A DNA stretch of 64,000 nucleotides from Melieria omissa (GCA_963971225.1 OZ020269.1:97447040-97511039), one strand, 5' to 3'; shown: positions 12,249 through 24,255, counted from the first letter of the stretch. Translations and numbers: made by a program. The notes: generated from the letters alone by a model not told the origin.

Positions 12249-12775
12249 CCCTTTCGATCCTAAAGTTGAGTGAGAACAACTTCTCCTATTTATCATCTTA
12301 TAGCAAAAGCTACGACTGATTTATGGGTTTAATTTAAGTAGGCACCAACAAATTAATATTTTTAGAAATGAATTAAAAGCAAATTACTAAAATTGTACCG
12401 TTATCCCCAAAATAATTATCAATAATTTGAAGCGATATCAGGGAAAGTTTGTGTTCTAATTGAAGTTTACGAATTGGGCGCATTTGATCAAAACACTGTT
12501 TCTTTAATAATGGTTAAAAAACAAAAAGTGACAATTTTGTATTTTTCCGAAAATATGAAATAATTTTTCTGTAATAAAAAACTATTGATACAAAATTTAT
12601 TTAACCCGTTTTAAGCTAAAACTGTTCAAAAGTAAATTAGCTCTAGAATTCTAACAAAAAAGCGTGGCGACTTCAAATGTCGTGTGAACAATTCTTAGAC
12701 AAATATTAAATGATTTAAATACTAAAAAATTGCTTTTCAAATCCAGACACAGAGTAAAATTCGAGGTCGAAAGGG
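12249..12775 (+). mobile_element. TTAA-flanked piggyBac-type MITE, family P copy 1
   Basis: 527-bp element. Left terminus CCCTTTCGATCC next to TAAA (a one-base change from TTAA), right terminus GGTCGAAAGGG next to TTAA (12776-12779). Internal sequence is shared with copies at 14937-15614 (inverted) and 35141-35662. Non-coding. Confidence 0.8.
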
Positions 12776-12779
12776 TTAA

Positions 12780-13456
12780 GTAGCAAAATTAACTTTTGTA
12801 TACACGTTAAGTACTTACAAACAAATGTTTGTGGGAAAATATAATGATGATATGAATAAGTCTCAACAAGCAAAGTAATTTCAACGATTACGTGCACTAA
12901 TTAGTACCATTAAATCTTGCTTAGAGGTAGATATATTTGCATAACTCAGGGTTAATTGGCCCTCATTGAATGCGACGTGTTGCTTAACTAAATCGATCAT
13001 CAATGGTATCCGCACCAGATAATTATGTATCTGATAATTATATTTATGATAATTATGTGGAAACTATGTCTATTAAATAATATGAACTATTATTATTTTG
13101 AATATTAAAGTATTATTCACAGAAACAATTAATTATTTAAGTATTTAGCACTTACATTAGCATGAATCAAACTCGTCTGGGTTAGCAACATTCGTTCTTA
13201 TCGTATAACGCTTATTCGCATAAACGTATAAATTACTTTATTATTACTTTCTGTGTAAAAATACAATCAATGGCGTTTATTTACTTTTTATCAGCAGCGC
13301 TTCACCAATCACGTGAAAGCGATTATAGCGGAGAGGGTCTCTTAAATTTACCTATTGTTAAATAAATTCATTGCAGCGCGCAGACGTATCCACACATTGC
13401 TATGTACATATGCACGGCTACTCAATTAAGTGATCGAGTGATAAACTGGCGCTTGT
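12780..13456. other. 3' flank of the 5'-nucleotidase gene
   Basis: AT-rich. A minus-strand AATAAA at 13276-13281 lies about 176 nt beyond the stop and is a reasonable polyadenylation signal for the nucleotidase. Nothing else recognised. Confidence 0.4.
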
Positions 13457-16400
13457 TTAGTACAGGAAACGCCGCGCCACTAGTGCCAGCAGTGTGTAAA
13501 GCAGCGGACTGGCCAATGCCAAAGTTGAACTGGCCGAAAATGTAATGCGACCCTCCAATTCCGGATACACGTAGTCGCGATTCTTCAGGTACTCCACGAA
13601 AATTGCACTGTCCTTGAGCTTCATGTGCACCGGCTTGGTGCCGTTGGGTTCGATCAACACATGCTGATCGCCGCCTTCCAACAAGAACGCCGTGGCGACC
13701 ACATTGTACATGCGTGTGTCGTTCAGCTGCTCGTACTTGGGCACGTCGCACTCGCCGCAACGCACCAGCGCCTCGGTGACGCGTTGGCCTTCCTTTTTGG
13801 CCAGATTGATGTTGTAGTGTATGCCGGACACTTGCAGAAAGCCGCCGCTGGAGTCCTTGCCATGCTTGCTGGCCGACAGTTCGAGCGCATTGCGTAGCGT
13901 TTTGCCAGTGATGCGCGTCACATAGACTTCGTTGTTGAATGGCAACACGGTCAGCACGTCCGTTTCCGTTATGGAACCATCCGAACGTTTGTCAATACTG
14001 CTGCGTATTCCTACAAGCAATCAGAGTAGAAGTGTTGTTTAAGAGTGCTTTATTGGTTCATTTGCTAACACCTACCGCCTCCGTTAATGATGGCTATGGG
14101 CGCATCGGTCCAGAAGGCGCCGCCCTGATCCTCCATGCTGCGCGCATACACCATCGAATCGGCAATCAAATTGCCCAGATTGCACTCGCGGCTGCGACAA
14201 GCGGTCGCGTGACCCTCCAACTGCACCTTTGTATGACCAATGATGCTGTTTTCCAGTGCAGTAATATTGGGTCGATACAGTTCCAGCAGCTGCAGCACAT
14301 CGTCCTCGCGCGGCACCGAAGCGTTAAGCAGAATGGGTGTGCCATCGAATTCAATTAGATTGCCATCTTTGTCGAACTGTTAAGCGAAGCCAAGAATTGC
14401 AATGTGTTTGTTATTGTTGTAAGATTATTCCAAAAGCAAGCAATGACTAACCTGCAGATGCAATTTGCCCAAATACTTTGTGTACGCGTAGGCCTGCACA
14501 ACGGGCACCTCTTTGCCGCTCTTCTGCTTCACCACAGTGGGGTAGGGTCCCTCGCTGGGCTCTGCACCCGGTTGAGGACCAGTGTATAGGAATGAGTGCG
14601 AATGACCTGCACAGAAAAAATAAGGAAAGCAATGGTTAATGGTTGAATGTTCAATATTCAATAGAAGACATCTGAAAATCGTAACTTACCGCCTATGACA
14701 ACATCGATGTCGGGACAGCTGGCTGCGATTTCTTGGTCCTTCTGATAGCCAGAGTGGCCGAGCGCAATAATGATGTTGATGCCTTTTGCCTTCATCTTGG
14801 CTGCCTCCTCGCTGTGAAAATTTAAAACAATTTTTAAGATGACTTGAGAATTTGAAACTTAATTTTAAAAGTTATTTCTTATTTGAAGAAATTGTAATCA
14901 AAATTGCAAGCACATTTACTGATTAAACACTTTTAACCCTTTCGACCTGAATATAATCCTGTGTCTCGATATTACTTTTTGGTATTTAAATTATGAAACA
15001 TTTGCCTAAGAAGTGTGTACATTTGAAGATGCCACGCCTCTTTGTTTGAGTTCTAGAGCTAGTTTACTTTTGAACAATTTTAGCTTAAAACGGGTTAAAT
15101 TAATTTTGTATCAATATTTTTTTATTACAGAAAAATTATTTAATATTTATGGAAGAATACAAAATTATCGCTTTTTGATTTAATTTAACTATTATTAAAG
15201 AAACAGGATTTTGTTCAAACGCGCCCAATTCGTAGACTTAAATTAGAACACAAACTTTCACTGATATCGGTGCAAATTATTGGAAAATATTTGGAGATAA
15301 CAGTAAAATTTTTGTAATTTGCTTTGTATTTTCTTCTAAAAATATGAATTTGTTGCGGATTACTTAAATTAAACCCTTAATAAATCGAAGCTTCTGCTAT
15401 AAGACAGGCGCGGATCCAGAAAAATATTTCGTTTTAAAAAGTAATTCTTTAATATTTATAAAATTATTTTTAATTTGTATGTAGTTTTATAGTCGATCCA
15501 AATATTTCGGGGGGGGGGGAGGGTTTCGACCCCCAAAACACCCCCTGGATCCGCCACTGCTATAAGATGACAAATAGGTGAAGTTGCTTTCAGACAACTT
15601 TGGGTTCGAAAGGGTTAAAGTGTGCCAAGCAACTTAAAAACAGTGTATCCAACTAAGTTTTTGAGATTTTAATGAGTACACTTACTTGATGCAATCAATT
15701 TCCGGCCTAAACTCCACCGAGTTGGGTGAAACCAAAAATTTTGTATCCGGTGTCAGATAACCAATAACACCCACCGACACACCATTCACCGTCAGTACAG
15801 TGGAATTCATGAAATTCTTGGCCGCTGCCATCTCGGGCATATTGCTCGTATCGATATTCGATGTGACAATAGGGAATTCGACTTCGTTGAGGAATGGTAT
15901 TAAGCCTTCGACCTTCTCGTCGAATTCGTGATTGCCCAGTGACTGTAAGTGAAGAATATGGCCGATTAAATCTGGCAAACAGTGTGGTGAGTGTGTGAGT
16001 GAGCGACTTCATACAATAGCATCCGGCTGCAGCTTGTTAAGGAATGCTGCTGTTATGTTGTCCTTGAAGACGGTGAACCAGGGCGTGCCGGTGTAGGTGT
16101 CGCCAGCATTTAAGTACAACACTGGAGTGCCGCCATTTCTCGCTTTCTGGCGATACTGGCGCACTCTGAAAGCATAAATAGCGTTAGTGGTTTAACTGTT
16201 CAGGCGATTTATGGCAAAATACCACTTACTCGTAGGCAACTCTGGCAAAGCCGCCATAGCACCTGTTGGAGTTGGCATCTGCGGGCAGACATTTGCCGTT
16301 GTTCGCGTTGATCTGTTCGAAACGTGCGTGCATGTCATTGTTGTGCAACACAATGAACTCGGTGGCGACTTTGGCTTTAATGTCAATGGGATTGGCATTG

Positions 16401-16459
16401 ATTTGGCTAAGTAATGTGGTGCATACCACCAGGAACAACAACACTATGGCTTTGGGCAT
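13457..16459 (-). CDS. Ecto-5'-nucleotidase (NT5E/apyrase family), GPI-anchor type
   Basis: Hydrolyses extracellular nucleoside 5'-monophosphates such as AMP to nucleosides; expected at the outer cell surface. Seven exons: 16230-16459, 16015-16165, 15686-15942, 14690-14811, 14452-14606, 14076-14376, 13457-14010; all GT-AG with consistent phases, giving 589 aa. Start chosen at MPKAIV (CAAAAATG context), followed by a signal peptide to about residue 23. Metal and substrate motifs: HNNDMHAR (D42, H44), GDTYTGTPWF (D99), GNHEFD (N131, H132), GHSGY (H232), GGHSHSF (H255, H257). The C-terminal domain keeps GGFLQVSG and FLLEGGD, the latter matching the nucleoside-binding Phe and Asp of human CD73. 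The last 25 residues are hydrophobic after a small-residue stretch, fitting a GPI signal. A TTTCAG just before the start hints at a 5'UTR intron. A secreted salivary apyrase is less likely given the hydrophobic tail. Confidence 0.95.
14937..15614 (-). mobile_element. TTAA-flanked piggyBac-type MITE, family P copy 2 (interrupted)
   Basis: Inside intron 3 of the nucleotidase gene, between perfect TTAA (14933-14936 and 15615-15618). Inverted relative to family P copy 1. Left end CCCTTTCGACC, right end TTCGAAAGGG. It is interrupted by a 155-bp hAT MITE at 15405-15559, so its own length is about 515 bp. Confidence 0.85.
15405..15559. mobile_element. hAT-type MITE copy 1, nested, 8-bp duplication
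   Basis: 155-bp element starting CAGGCGCGGATCCAG and ending CTGGATCCGCCACTG, with a G/C run near the right end, flanked by the exact 8-bp duplication CTATAAGA (15397-15404 and 15560-15567). Eight-bp duplications with CAG/CTG ends are the hAT hallmark. A second copy lies at 34541-34698. Confidence 0.88.
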
Positions 16460-16770
16460 TTTTGGTACTGAAAGGAATATGAGAAACATTTGGAAATTAT
16501 TACTTATATTTCATTATAATTTTTTATATTTTTAATAAAAACGGTTTGTAACGCTGAAAAGTTAATGAGAACCAGACGGTTATGCGTTATTTTCAAAAAT
16601 CGTTTGATATTAACAGAACAAATTAAATTGGTTTAATCCTTAAGAGTTAATCTTAGTCTCTCTATAGAACCACTTCTCTCTATGCTATAGAACCATTTCT
16701 CTCTTGCTCCCTTAGAATAATATTCCAAATGTTCAACTTAACCGTAAAAGTATTATTAATTATTGTTTTT

Positions 16771-16860
16771 GGGCAGCCGCCGTAGCTCAGCTTGCTAGTG
16801 CGTTGGGCAAATGCGACGCTCGAACCCAGGTTCAAGACTCCGTTGCTGGTTTGTGTCATT
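16771..16860 (+). mobile_element. tRNA-derived SINE head
   Basis: Starts GGGCAGCCGCCGTAGCTCAG with box A (TAGCTCAGCTTGCTAGTG) and a box B-like GGTTCAAGACTCC, followed by an AT-rich tail rather than the body seen at 4061-4408. It is therefore a short or truncated SINE with the same head as the 4.1-kb and 61.26-kb copies. Not a functional tRNA: no acceptor stem can be formed. Confidence 0.65.
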
Positions 16861-17219
16861 TTATTTTTTAAAATAATAAATAAGTTAGAAATTTTGTACT
16901 TTATTAGAAGTTGTTTAATAACTTTCGAACCAATAAAGTTAGAGTTATAAAACTTTGACACGTGATCAAGCAGATTTTGGGTTTTAACGTAGTTACTTTT
17001 GAAGAAAATTCTATTTAAATTTTCAAGGATATAAAGGATTAAAATTTTCAAAGAACCTTTTTTATATTCTTTTTTTACAAACAGGTAGAAATTTAATTTT
17101 ATTTAAATTCTTGAGTCTCTCTTCTTTTATTTGATATACATATTGCAATATTCTAACGAGGTTAAGTATTTTTTATATATTTTTTTATTTATTCAATAAG
17201 AATTCAATAATTCATCAAG

Positions 17220-17935
17220 TTTCGAATTTAAAAGCAATCGCATAGGATTTTAAAAACAAAAATGCATCGTAAAAGAACTGAGCTGAAATCACTTCAAAGA
17301 CAAAAGCCACGTATTGCGGGTTTTAAGCCCCTCAGAAAAAGTGTCATGAAAACCCGTTTTTTTTATAATTTTATATTTTTCCCATGTTTCTAATTTCATT
17401 AGTTTTTTTATAATTGTATATTTTCCCCATGTTTCTAATTTCATTAGTTTAATCATTTACTAAATTCTTTCAATCGCAAAGGATTTTAAAAACAAAAATG
17501 CATCGTAAAAGATCTGAGCTGAAATCACTTCAAAGACAAAACACACGTATTGCGGGTTTTAAGCCCCTCAGAAAAAGTGTCTTGAAAACCCGTTTTTTTA
17601 TAATTGTATATTTCTCCCATGTTTCTAATTTCATTTGTTTAATTCATTTACTAAATTAATTCAATTTAAAAGCAATCGCATAGGATTTTAAAAACAAAAA
17701 TGCATCGTAAAAGAGCTGAGCTGAAATCACTTCAAAGACAAAAGACACATATTGATTCAAATACCTCAGAAAAAATGTAATGAAAACCCGTTTTTTATGA
17801 TTGTATATTTTCTCAAGTTGCTAATTTAATTAGTTTAATTCATTCTTATTTTTATTCTTTAATTTTCAAAGCCATCGAAAATTATAGTAAATAACATAAA
17901 TGCATCGTAAAAGAGCTGAGCTGAAATAACTTTAA
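17220..17935. repeat. Tandem array, ~200-bp monomer, about 3.5 copies
   Basis: The block TGCATCGTAAAAGA, AGCTGAAATCACTT, TTCAAAGACAAAA recurs at 17263, 17499, 17701 and 17901 (spacings 236, 202 and 200), each followed by a CTCAGAAAAA and AAAACCCGTTTTTT segment. The last copy is the most diverged. No open frame spans the array. Looks like a small dispersed satellite. Confidence 0.85.
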
Positions 17936-19480
17936 ATCGATTTGAATTGAAGAAGCAGCTTGAAAAACCTGTTTTGTGATAAAGGTAGATTTTTCTGAGA
18001 AAAAAAATTCATCTGTTGAAACCAGTTCTATCCATAAATCCATCCAATAATAAAGTAGTCCAATAAAAACTCTGTTTGGGCAAACAAAATGCTTTGATGC
18101 TTGTCCCATATTACGTCAATTGGAATGTCTAAAATTTGGCAGTGCAAACGTTATAAGTTATAATTTATAACTTTTGAACCACAGTCGTTTTTTCATTCAT
18201 ACAAAATCGTAGTAAAACCACAAGGACAAATAAATTGTGAATGAATTGCAAATGCCATACAACCATATTCACAGAGTAAACAATTTAAAGATTCTGCTTC
18301 TGGTTTCTTTGACAAAATCAACCAATCAATGAAATTATTAAATTAACTAATTATTTATTAAATTTTCAAATACTTTATTATTATACTATGGTTTTATCCA
18401 AAAATGTATGAATTTTTCATCAAAAGAAAATTTATCTATCTACGAAAAAAAATTCATCTACGAAAAATCAAAATTATTAAATCAGTTCTTCCATGATAAT
18501 TTCAGTGAAAAATACTTTCAAATTAACATCAAAATGTCTTCTAATAAATACTGTATTGCATATGAAAAGAACCCGAATGTTAGCTCTATTCAAATGTATT
18601 TTTAAAGTGTAGAAGCATTTGTTGTTGTGCTTGAAGTGTGTCATTTCTTAACCTACTCCAATTACGAAAATATATTTGCATGCAAGTGTGGGTGTGTGTG
18701 TTATGCCATATAAGAAGTGCTTGTGAATTTGAATGACCACAAAAAATTAGCTTCAAACGAAATTCTTTACATACACACGGAACACATCAATCGTTGTCTC
18801 GTAGTTCCTAATAACAAACAAACGACTTAAAGTAAGTTGTTATATCATTTTTAAGCAGTAATGTTCAGAAATAATAAAACATTATATAGCACAAATAACA
18901 TTAGAAATAACATAAATAAAACAACATGTCACAGAGCAGAGCAACAAAATGTTTCTTATGACAGCTGCTAACCATCTGTGACTCAAATACTTGGCTACGA
19001 AAAATTGTCAACCCGAAAGAATAGTTGATATCTTCTTTATGAACCCATCGTTTAAGTTTTTCATGGGCATTTATTTTACTTAGACGTTTATTAGGCGTCA
19101 GAATGAGTATTTGGGAAGGGAAGAAATATGAAACATTTCCCAAGAGTTTGAGTAATAAAAAAAATGTTGAAATATTTTATTGTTGTATTTATTTATGAAT
19201 ACTTGTGGCTGGTTTCGGGGGCAAATTGTCTTCCCAACAATGTGAAAGTTTAATACTTAAAACATTTATGAGCGAATAATTTTCATCATAACTGCAGCAA
19301 ATGAATTGCGTGTGTAGATTTAATTGACAAAATTGATTAATCGAATCAGCTCAAGCATTCATAAATGAAATTCTTAATCCAAATTTTATGGGTTTTTAAT
19401 TTTTTTACTACCCAACATTCAGTTCAGACTGACTTGATGAAGTATATGGAGTAGAATTCAAAGCTAATATGATTTCTTAT
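17936..19480. other. Gene-free AT-rich sequence
   Basis: No gene, RNA or bounded repeat recognised on either strand; short frames with no domain. Confidence 0.4.
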
Positions 19481-19487
19481 ATCTTAA

Positions 19488-19738
19488 CCCTTTGCACTCG
19501 AGTGGCGCTGCTTCGGCACCCGGCCAAATTGAATTGTCAACTTGCGCGGCGCGGTAATATTTATCAAAGTTTGTTGTTTTCGACATATAAATGAATAAAC
19601 TGGTGAAATTTTATTATTTGTATACGTTTGTTTGTTTATAAATGTGTTTAAAGTACTTGTAATGTGTTTACCGAATTTGGCCGAAATCGTCTCGAGTTGC
19701 TGGCTCACGCAAGGGAAAAAGACTTCGAGTGCAAAGGG
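19488..19738. mobile_element. TTAA-flanked piggyBac-type MITE, family R
   Basis: 251-bp element with 14-bp perfect inverted ends CCCTTTGCACTCGA; left flank TTAA (19484-19487), right flank TAAA. GC-rich patch near the left end. Non-coding; unrelated inside to families P, Q and S. Confidence 0.8.
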
Positions 19739-19882
19739 TAAAGTGATGGCATCTTTATAGGATTTTAGTTTTTACTTAATAATAATAATACTAGAGTCAT
19801 AAGAACTAGTCGATCGTATAGTCGCTAAAATTCTCGATTTCAGTAGAGTATTTTGCAGGCATTTTTCTCGAGGGTTTCTTAA

Positions 19883-20134
19883 CCCTTATTCTCATACCCG
19901 GGTACCCGGGTGCCCACTGCCATGTATTTTCGTGAAAAAAACTGACAAATAATGAAAATTTTTTTTTTACCTTCCGGATCCTCGTTATTTAGGTGAAAAG
20001 CGAACAAATCATATATTTAAAAAATTTTGTTTTTTAATTAAGAAAATATTGAAAACTTAAACATTTCATGAAATGGGTACCCGGGTACCCCGGGTGCCAA
20101 ACGACGTTAGTAAGTTTGGGTATGAGAATAAGGG
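19883..20134. mobile_element. TTAA-flanked piggyBac-type MITE, family S
   Basis: 252-bp element between TTAA at 19879-19882 and 20135-20138. Inverted ends CCCTTATTCTCATACCC (17 bp, perfect). Just inside each end is a palindromic block built of GGGTACCCGGGTACCC units, in inverted orientation. The centre is AT-rich and non-coding. Confidence 0.85.
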
Positions 20135-20285
20135 TTAAATTAGTAAAACAGATTACTTGAACACATATAAGCTTCACAATTTCTTTAGATTTTCTAAATA
20201 ATGTTAGTTTTTTTCAAAACCCTTTGAAAAGAAATCATTTCTCTACTTCATTCTTCCAAAATACATAGTCAAAGTTAGGAATTTT

Positions 20286-21180
20286 TCGTCCTTTTATAAG
20301 GAATCCGGTAGGTAGGTACTAGTGACTGCCCCAAGGCGGATCTCACTTGGTATATGAAGATCTATTGTGATACCACAAACAATGGAGCTAAAGATCTCTT
20401 ACTCACTGAACCAGTTTGAGCTGCGAAGTCTAGTAGACTGTGAATAGTCCTATCGGCTAGATCCTCTGTATTGTCAAAGAAGAATTTACACAGACGAGTC
20501 TTTCTTCTTGTAGATAATGCAAGAGAATACCGTAGAAGGTGAAGTATGTTTTCATCCTTTTCTTACAGCTATAATAAAAGTAATTTAAAAATAGGCGCAA
20601 CCTTCTTGACTGGGTACCAACTAAACGGTGACTCTTCAGAATACCAGTCATGGTTCTAATTTAATCTCTTCAGAGTACCAGTCATGGTTCTTATCTAATC
20701 CGTTTCTACTGAGAGAAGCTCTCTAAGACGCCAAAAGTTTAAGGTTGGCTCAATTTAGCGCGCAGAGAATCCTGTGGTGTCTTTTGCCCATCTTAGGTTA
20801 ATTTCTTGTATGGAGTTTGTATGAGGATCGATTGCATTTGTTGACGTTACTTTTCAGTCGTACCCTGTCGAGCAAACTTGTCAGTTTTCAGGTCTCATTG
20901 AGAGATTTGTGTTGGAAACTTTTGTTTTGTTTGATCCTCATCATTGCAGTATATTTGCAGATATTTTGCAGAGATTTGCAGCAACTTAGGGCAGTCTTTG
21001 ACGTTTTTTAAACTGCTTTCAGAGGCTTAACCACAGATTGGCTGTCCGATAGTGTCAGAATATCTTGTAACGATATCCCGCTTGCCCTAAGGCAGGTAGG
21101 AGCTGCTTAGATTGCTGTGAACTCGGCTTGGAAGACGCTACTTTGATCTGGCAGACGGAACTTTAAATTTAGATTTAATT
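20286..21180 (-). pseudogene. Non-LTR retrotransposon remnant (RNase H to 3' end)
   Basis: Read on the minus strand from about 21160: a frame giving SSVFQAEFTAI and then DILTLSDSQSVVKPLKAV, recognisable RNase H motifs of I/Jockey-like LINEs, then at about 20550-20400 a C-terminal part with HLLRYSLALSTRRK, FFFDNTEDLADRTI and HSLLDFAAQTGS. Several stops and frame changes show it is dead. The 3' end (20286-20390) shares blocks with the fragments at 24315-24400 and 28690-29010. Confidence 0.75.
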
Positions 21181-21370
21181 CTTTTGAGTAGATACCACAG
21201 CTAACTTTGACAAGTTATTTTCAATAATTTTTCCTCAAAGACAAAATACAAATTTGTAATTGAACTTCTACTTCCGTTTTTTACAAACATTTAGTTCTTT
21301 GCTATTTAAAATATTTAGGTTTACCGAAAACCTTGTAAAAGTTTTTTTCTATTAGTTTTGTTAGTATTAT

Positions 21371-21785
21371 AAAATAAAATAAAATAAAATAAAATAAAAT
21401 AAAATAAAATAATAAAATTTTATTCTATTTTATTTTATTTTATTATTATTATTATTATAAAATAATAAAATTTTATTCTATTTTATTTTATTTTATTTTA
21501 TTTTATTTTATTTTATTTTATTTTATTTTATTTTATTTTATTTTATTTTATTTTATTTTATTTTATTTTATTTTATTTTATTTTATTTTATTTTTTTATT
21601 TTATTTTATTTTATTTTATTTTATTTTATTTTATTTTATTTTATTTTATTTTATTTTATTTTATTTTATTCTATTTTATTTTATTTTATTTTATTTTATT
21701 TTATTTTATTTTATTTTATTTTATTTTATTTTATTTTATTTTATATTATTTTATTTAATTTTATTTTATTTTATTTTATTTATTA
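21371..21785. repeat. (AAAAT)n/(TTTTA)n microsatellite, partly palindromic
   Basis: An AAAAT run (21371-21412) is followed by a much longer TTTTA run to about 21785 with small interruptions. The two runs are inverse complements, so the left part can fold back on the right part. Confidence 0.95.
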
Positions 21786-21839
21786 TTTTCTATTTTTTTT
21801 AATATATATATAAAAGATTTTATTGTTATTTTTATATTT

Positions 21840-22390
21840 ATGTTTTATTAGTTATTAGTACTGTTTTTTAAATTTATTATTTTATTTCATTACTTTACTT
21901 ATTTAATTTATAATTAGAAAAAATATTTATTTTATAAATAAAAGTATATAAAAATATTGTTATTGTAAATATATTTAATTTTTATGTTTTTATATTTTAT
22001 TGTTTTTTATTTATTTATTATTAGTACTGTTTTTTTAATTTATTATTTTATTTCATTACTTGACTTATTTAATTTATAAGTATAAAAAAAATTTATTTTA
22101 TAAATAAATTTTTATTGTTTTTCTATTAGTTTTGTTAGTACGTAATATTCAAGATTTTATTTTACTAATTATTTTCTTATTAGTTTTTTTAATATGCGTT
22201 TTTTTTTATATTTATTATTAGTTATTAGTACTGTTTTTAATTTTACTATTTTAATTCATTACTTGACTTATTTAATTTATTTGTAGAACAAATATTTATG
22301 TTATAAATAAAAGTATATACAAATTTTGTTATTGTAAATATATTTAATTTTTTATATTTTGATATTTTTCGATATTATATTTTAATAATA
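21840..22390. repeat. AT-rich tandem repeat, three diverged copies
   Basis: The block TTATTAGTACTGTTTTT, TTTCATTACTT, TTATTTAATTTAT and ATAAATAAAAGTATATA recurs about every 170-200 bp at 21850, 22020 and 22220. Non-coding. Confidence 0.75.
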
Positions 22391-23929
22391 AATTATTTGT
22401 TATTTTATATTTATATTTGTTAAAATTGCAAAAAATTTCTTTAAATTTCTAATACACTCAATGTATCGAAAATTATTTTTTTTATTGACCTTTGAATGAT
22501 TAGAAAACGTTCTACATATATGTGTGATTATTTGCTTATCTCCATTTGAAGAGAGTTTTATAGTAGTCACGTCATTAAAAATATTTTAGTATATGATAGG
22601 ATTACGAATTTCGGTCAAATTATGCTGAAACAAATAAGTTGCCACCGCAGAATTAGTATAAATTTTGTATAAGAAAATTAATCATGCAATGAAACACATT
22701 GTAGGTGTCATTGACACGAACTTAGTTTCATATTTTTTTTTAATTTTGCTTTGTACAAAATTTACTTTCGTCTCATAAAAGTTCATTTTGTTTTTTAATT
22801 TTAATTCAATTTTGTTCATTTTAGTTGTTTATTTTGTAATGCCATTTAAATAAGTTATTGATTTTATATTTCACACACTAACTATTGATGATCAATAAGC
22901 ACAAATTGATTTTGATGTGAAACTTCATTCATTCAATTCACTCATTAAATTAACTCATTGATTCTTGTGCTCAGGTAGTGTAAGTTTTGAAATCCATTCA
23001 AAAGAATTTGACACTTTTATTTTCGTTATTGTTGCCGCACTTTCGTTGACACTAAATTTCTTGATTATTACAGTATATCTACAATAATGTTTTCAGCTTT
23101 AAACAATTCAATTCCAACTATTAACTGAAACTATTAAATCAGCGTTTTTATTCAACTTCAACTGGAACTTTTCAAATTCACCAACGCCAAACCACAAATT
23201 GATTGCAACTGAAATGCTTCAAAAGCGCAACGAATTAATAATTCATTATTCAATTTAAAAATTAAAATTTGCATATTTGTTAAGGCAACAATAAGATACA
23301 CACTTGACGAAATAGTTTCACTACTTTTGATTTGTTTTTTTGCGAAAATTACACCCAAACTGCGAGCGTACTTGAACCGCACCGCTTCAGGACTCGAGCA
23401 AGAGTACTCTTAGTCGTTTGCAGTCGAAACTCTCGGCATCAAAACGTAATAAATGTCCGAGTCGCCGACACACACACATGCATTATATACAAATCGCACA
23501 AGCAGCAGCAACAGTACGAACAAGAAAACAACAACAAGCAATAATAAAGGCAACAGTTAACAATACAGAATCATTGCTGGCAATAAAAGTGACAAACTTG
23601 AGCACATTTGCCGATAAGATACAAAATGTGAAAATGATTAGAAAATTTAGCAGTAGGCACAGTGCGATTATCGACAAGCAGGATAAGCGATCGGTTGTTT
23701 TCATATATATAAGTAATACATATATTTTAATGAACGCACCCTAAGGCGAATTGACATAAACGTACATATGTGTATATCTGGAAATTAAATTGCGAACAAC
23801 TTTTTTTGCACTCAGCTTGGACACGGAAGAATTTGTTCATAAAAAACCATGTTTCATACGTACAACGAGAAGTACACCAGATATGTACACATTGTCGCTC
23901 TAACGGAGGCTCGTTCTGGCATTATTAAT
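22391..23929. other. Unassigned sequence with a possible 5'UTR/promoter patch
   Basis: 22391-23330 shows nothing but AT-rich DNA. 23330-23745 is more mixed, with CAG/CAA-rich stretches and a GCAGTCGAAACTC segment of the kind common in fly 5'UTRs; several overlapping frames exist but none has a known domain. A non-coding first exon is possible but unproven. Confidence 0.25.
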
Positions 23930-24255
23930 GGGTGCCTACCTGGTGGAAGTCCATGCCCCCAGGCTGGGTGTCATTGACATTGAGATGAGATAGCTGGCTG
24001 TGAGAGGAATTTTTAAATATATTCTCTGCCTCTCAAGGTTACGTTTGGCTTCTTGGGTTCGGCACTGATTTAGGGACTGGAGGGGGCATCAAAAATAAAG
24101 GCCAGCGCCCACCTAAAGATCTCTACAAGGGCTCGTATATATATATTTTTAATCTTTAGGTTTACTCTAAATTTTAAGAACGTCCATCTGATAAAGCTAG
24201 GGACTCAAACGGAGTTTATGCAAGGCCTGAGGCCCAGTGAATCCTAACCTAACCA
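23930..24255 (+). mobile_element. Retroelement 3' fragment ending in CCTAACCTAACC
   Basis: GC-richer block of non-coding sequence ending in CCTAACCTAACC at about 24244-24255, the same short-repeat tail seen inverted at 24317-24335 and 33952-33968. Probably a LINE 3'UTR; no protein motif recovered. Confidence 0.4.

Noticed and set aside
13939..14358. 139-codon plus-strand frame
   Set aside because: Antisense shadow of 5'-nucleotidase exons 6 and 7 running through their intron.
23330..23745. First exon and promoter of a plus-strand gene
   Set aside because: Initiator-like sequence and UTR-like composition, but no donor or downstream coding exon could be linked.
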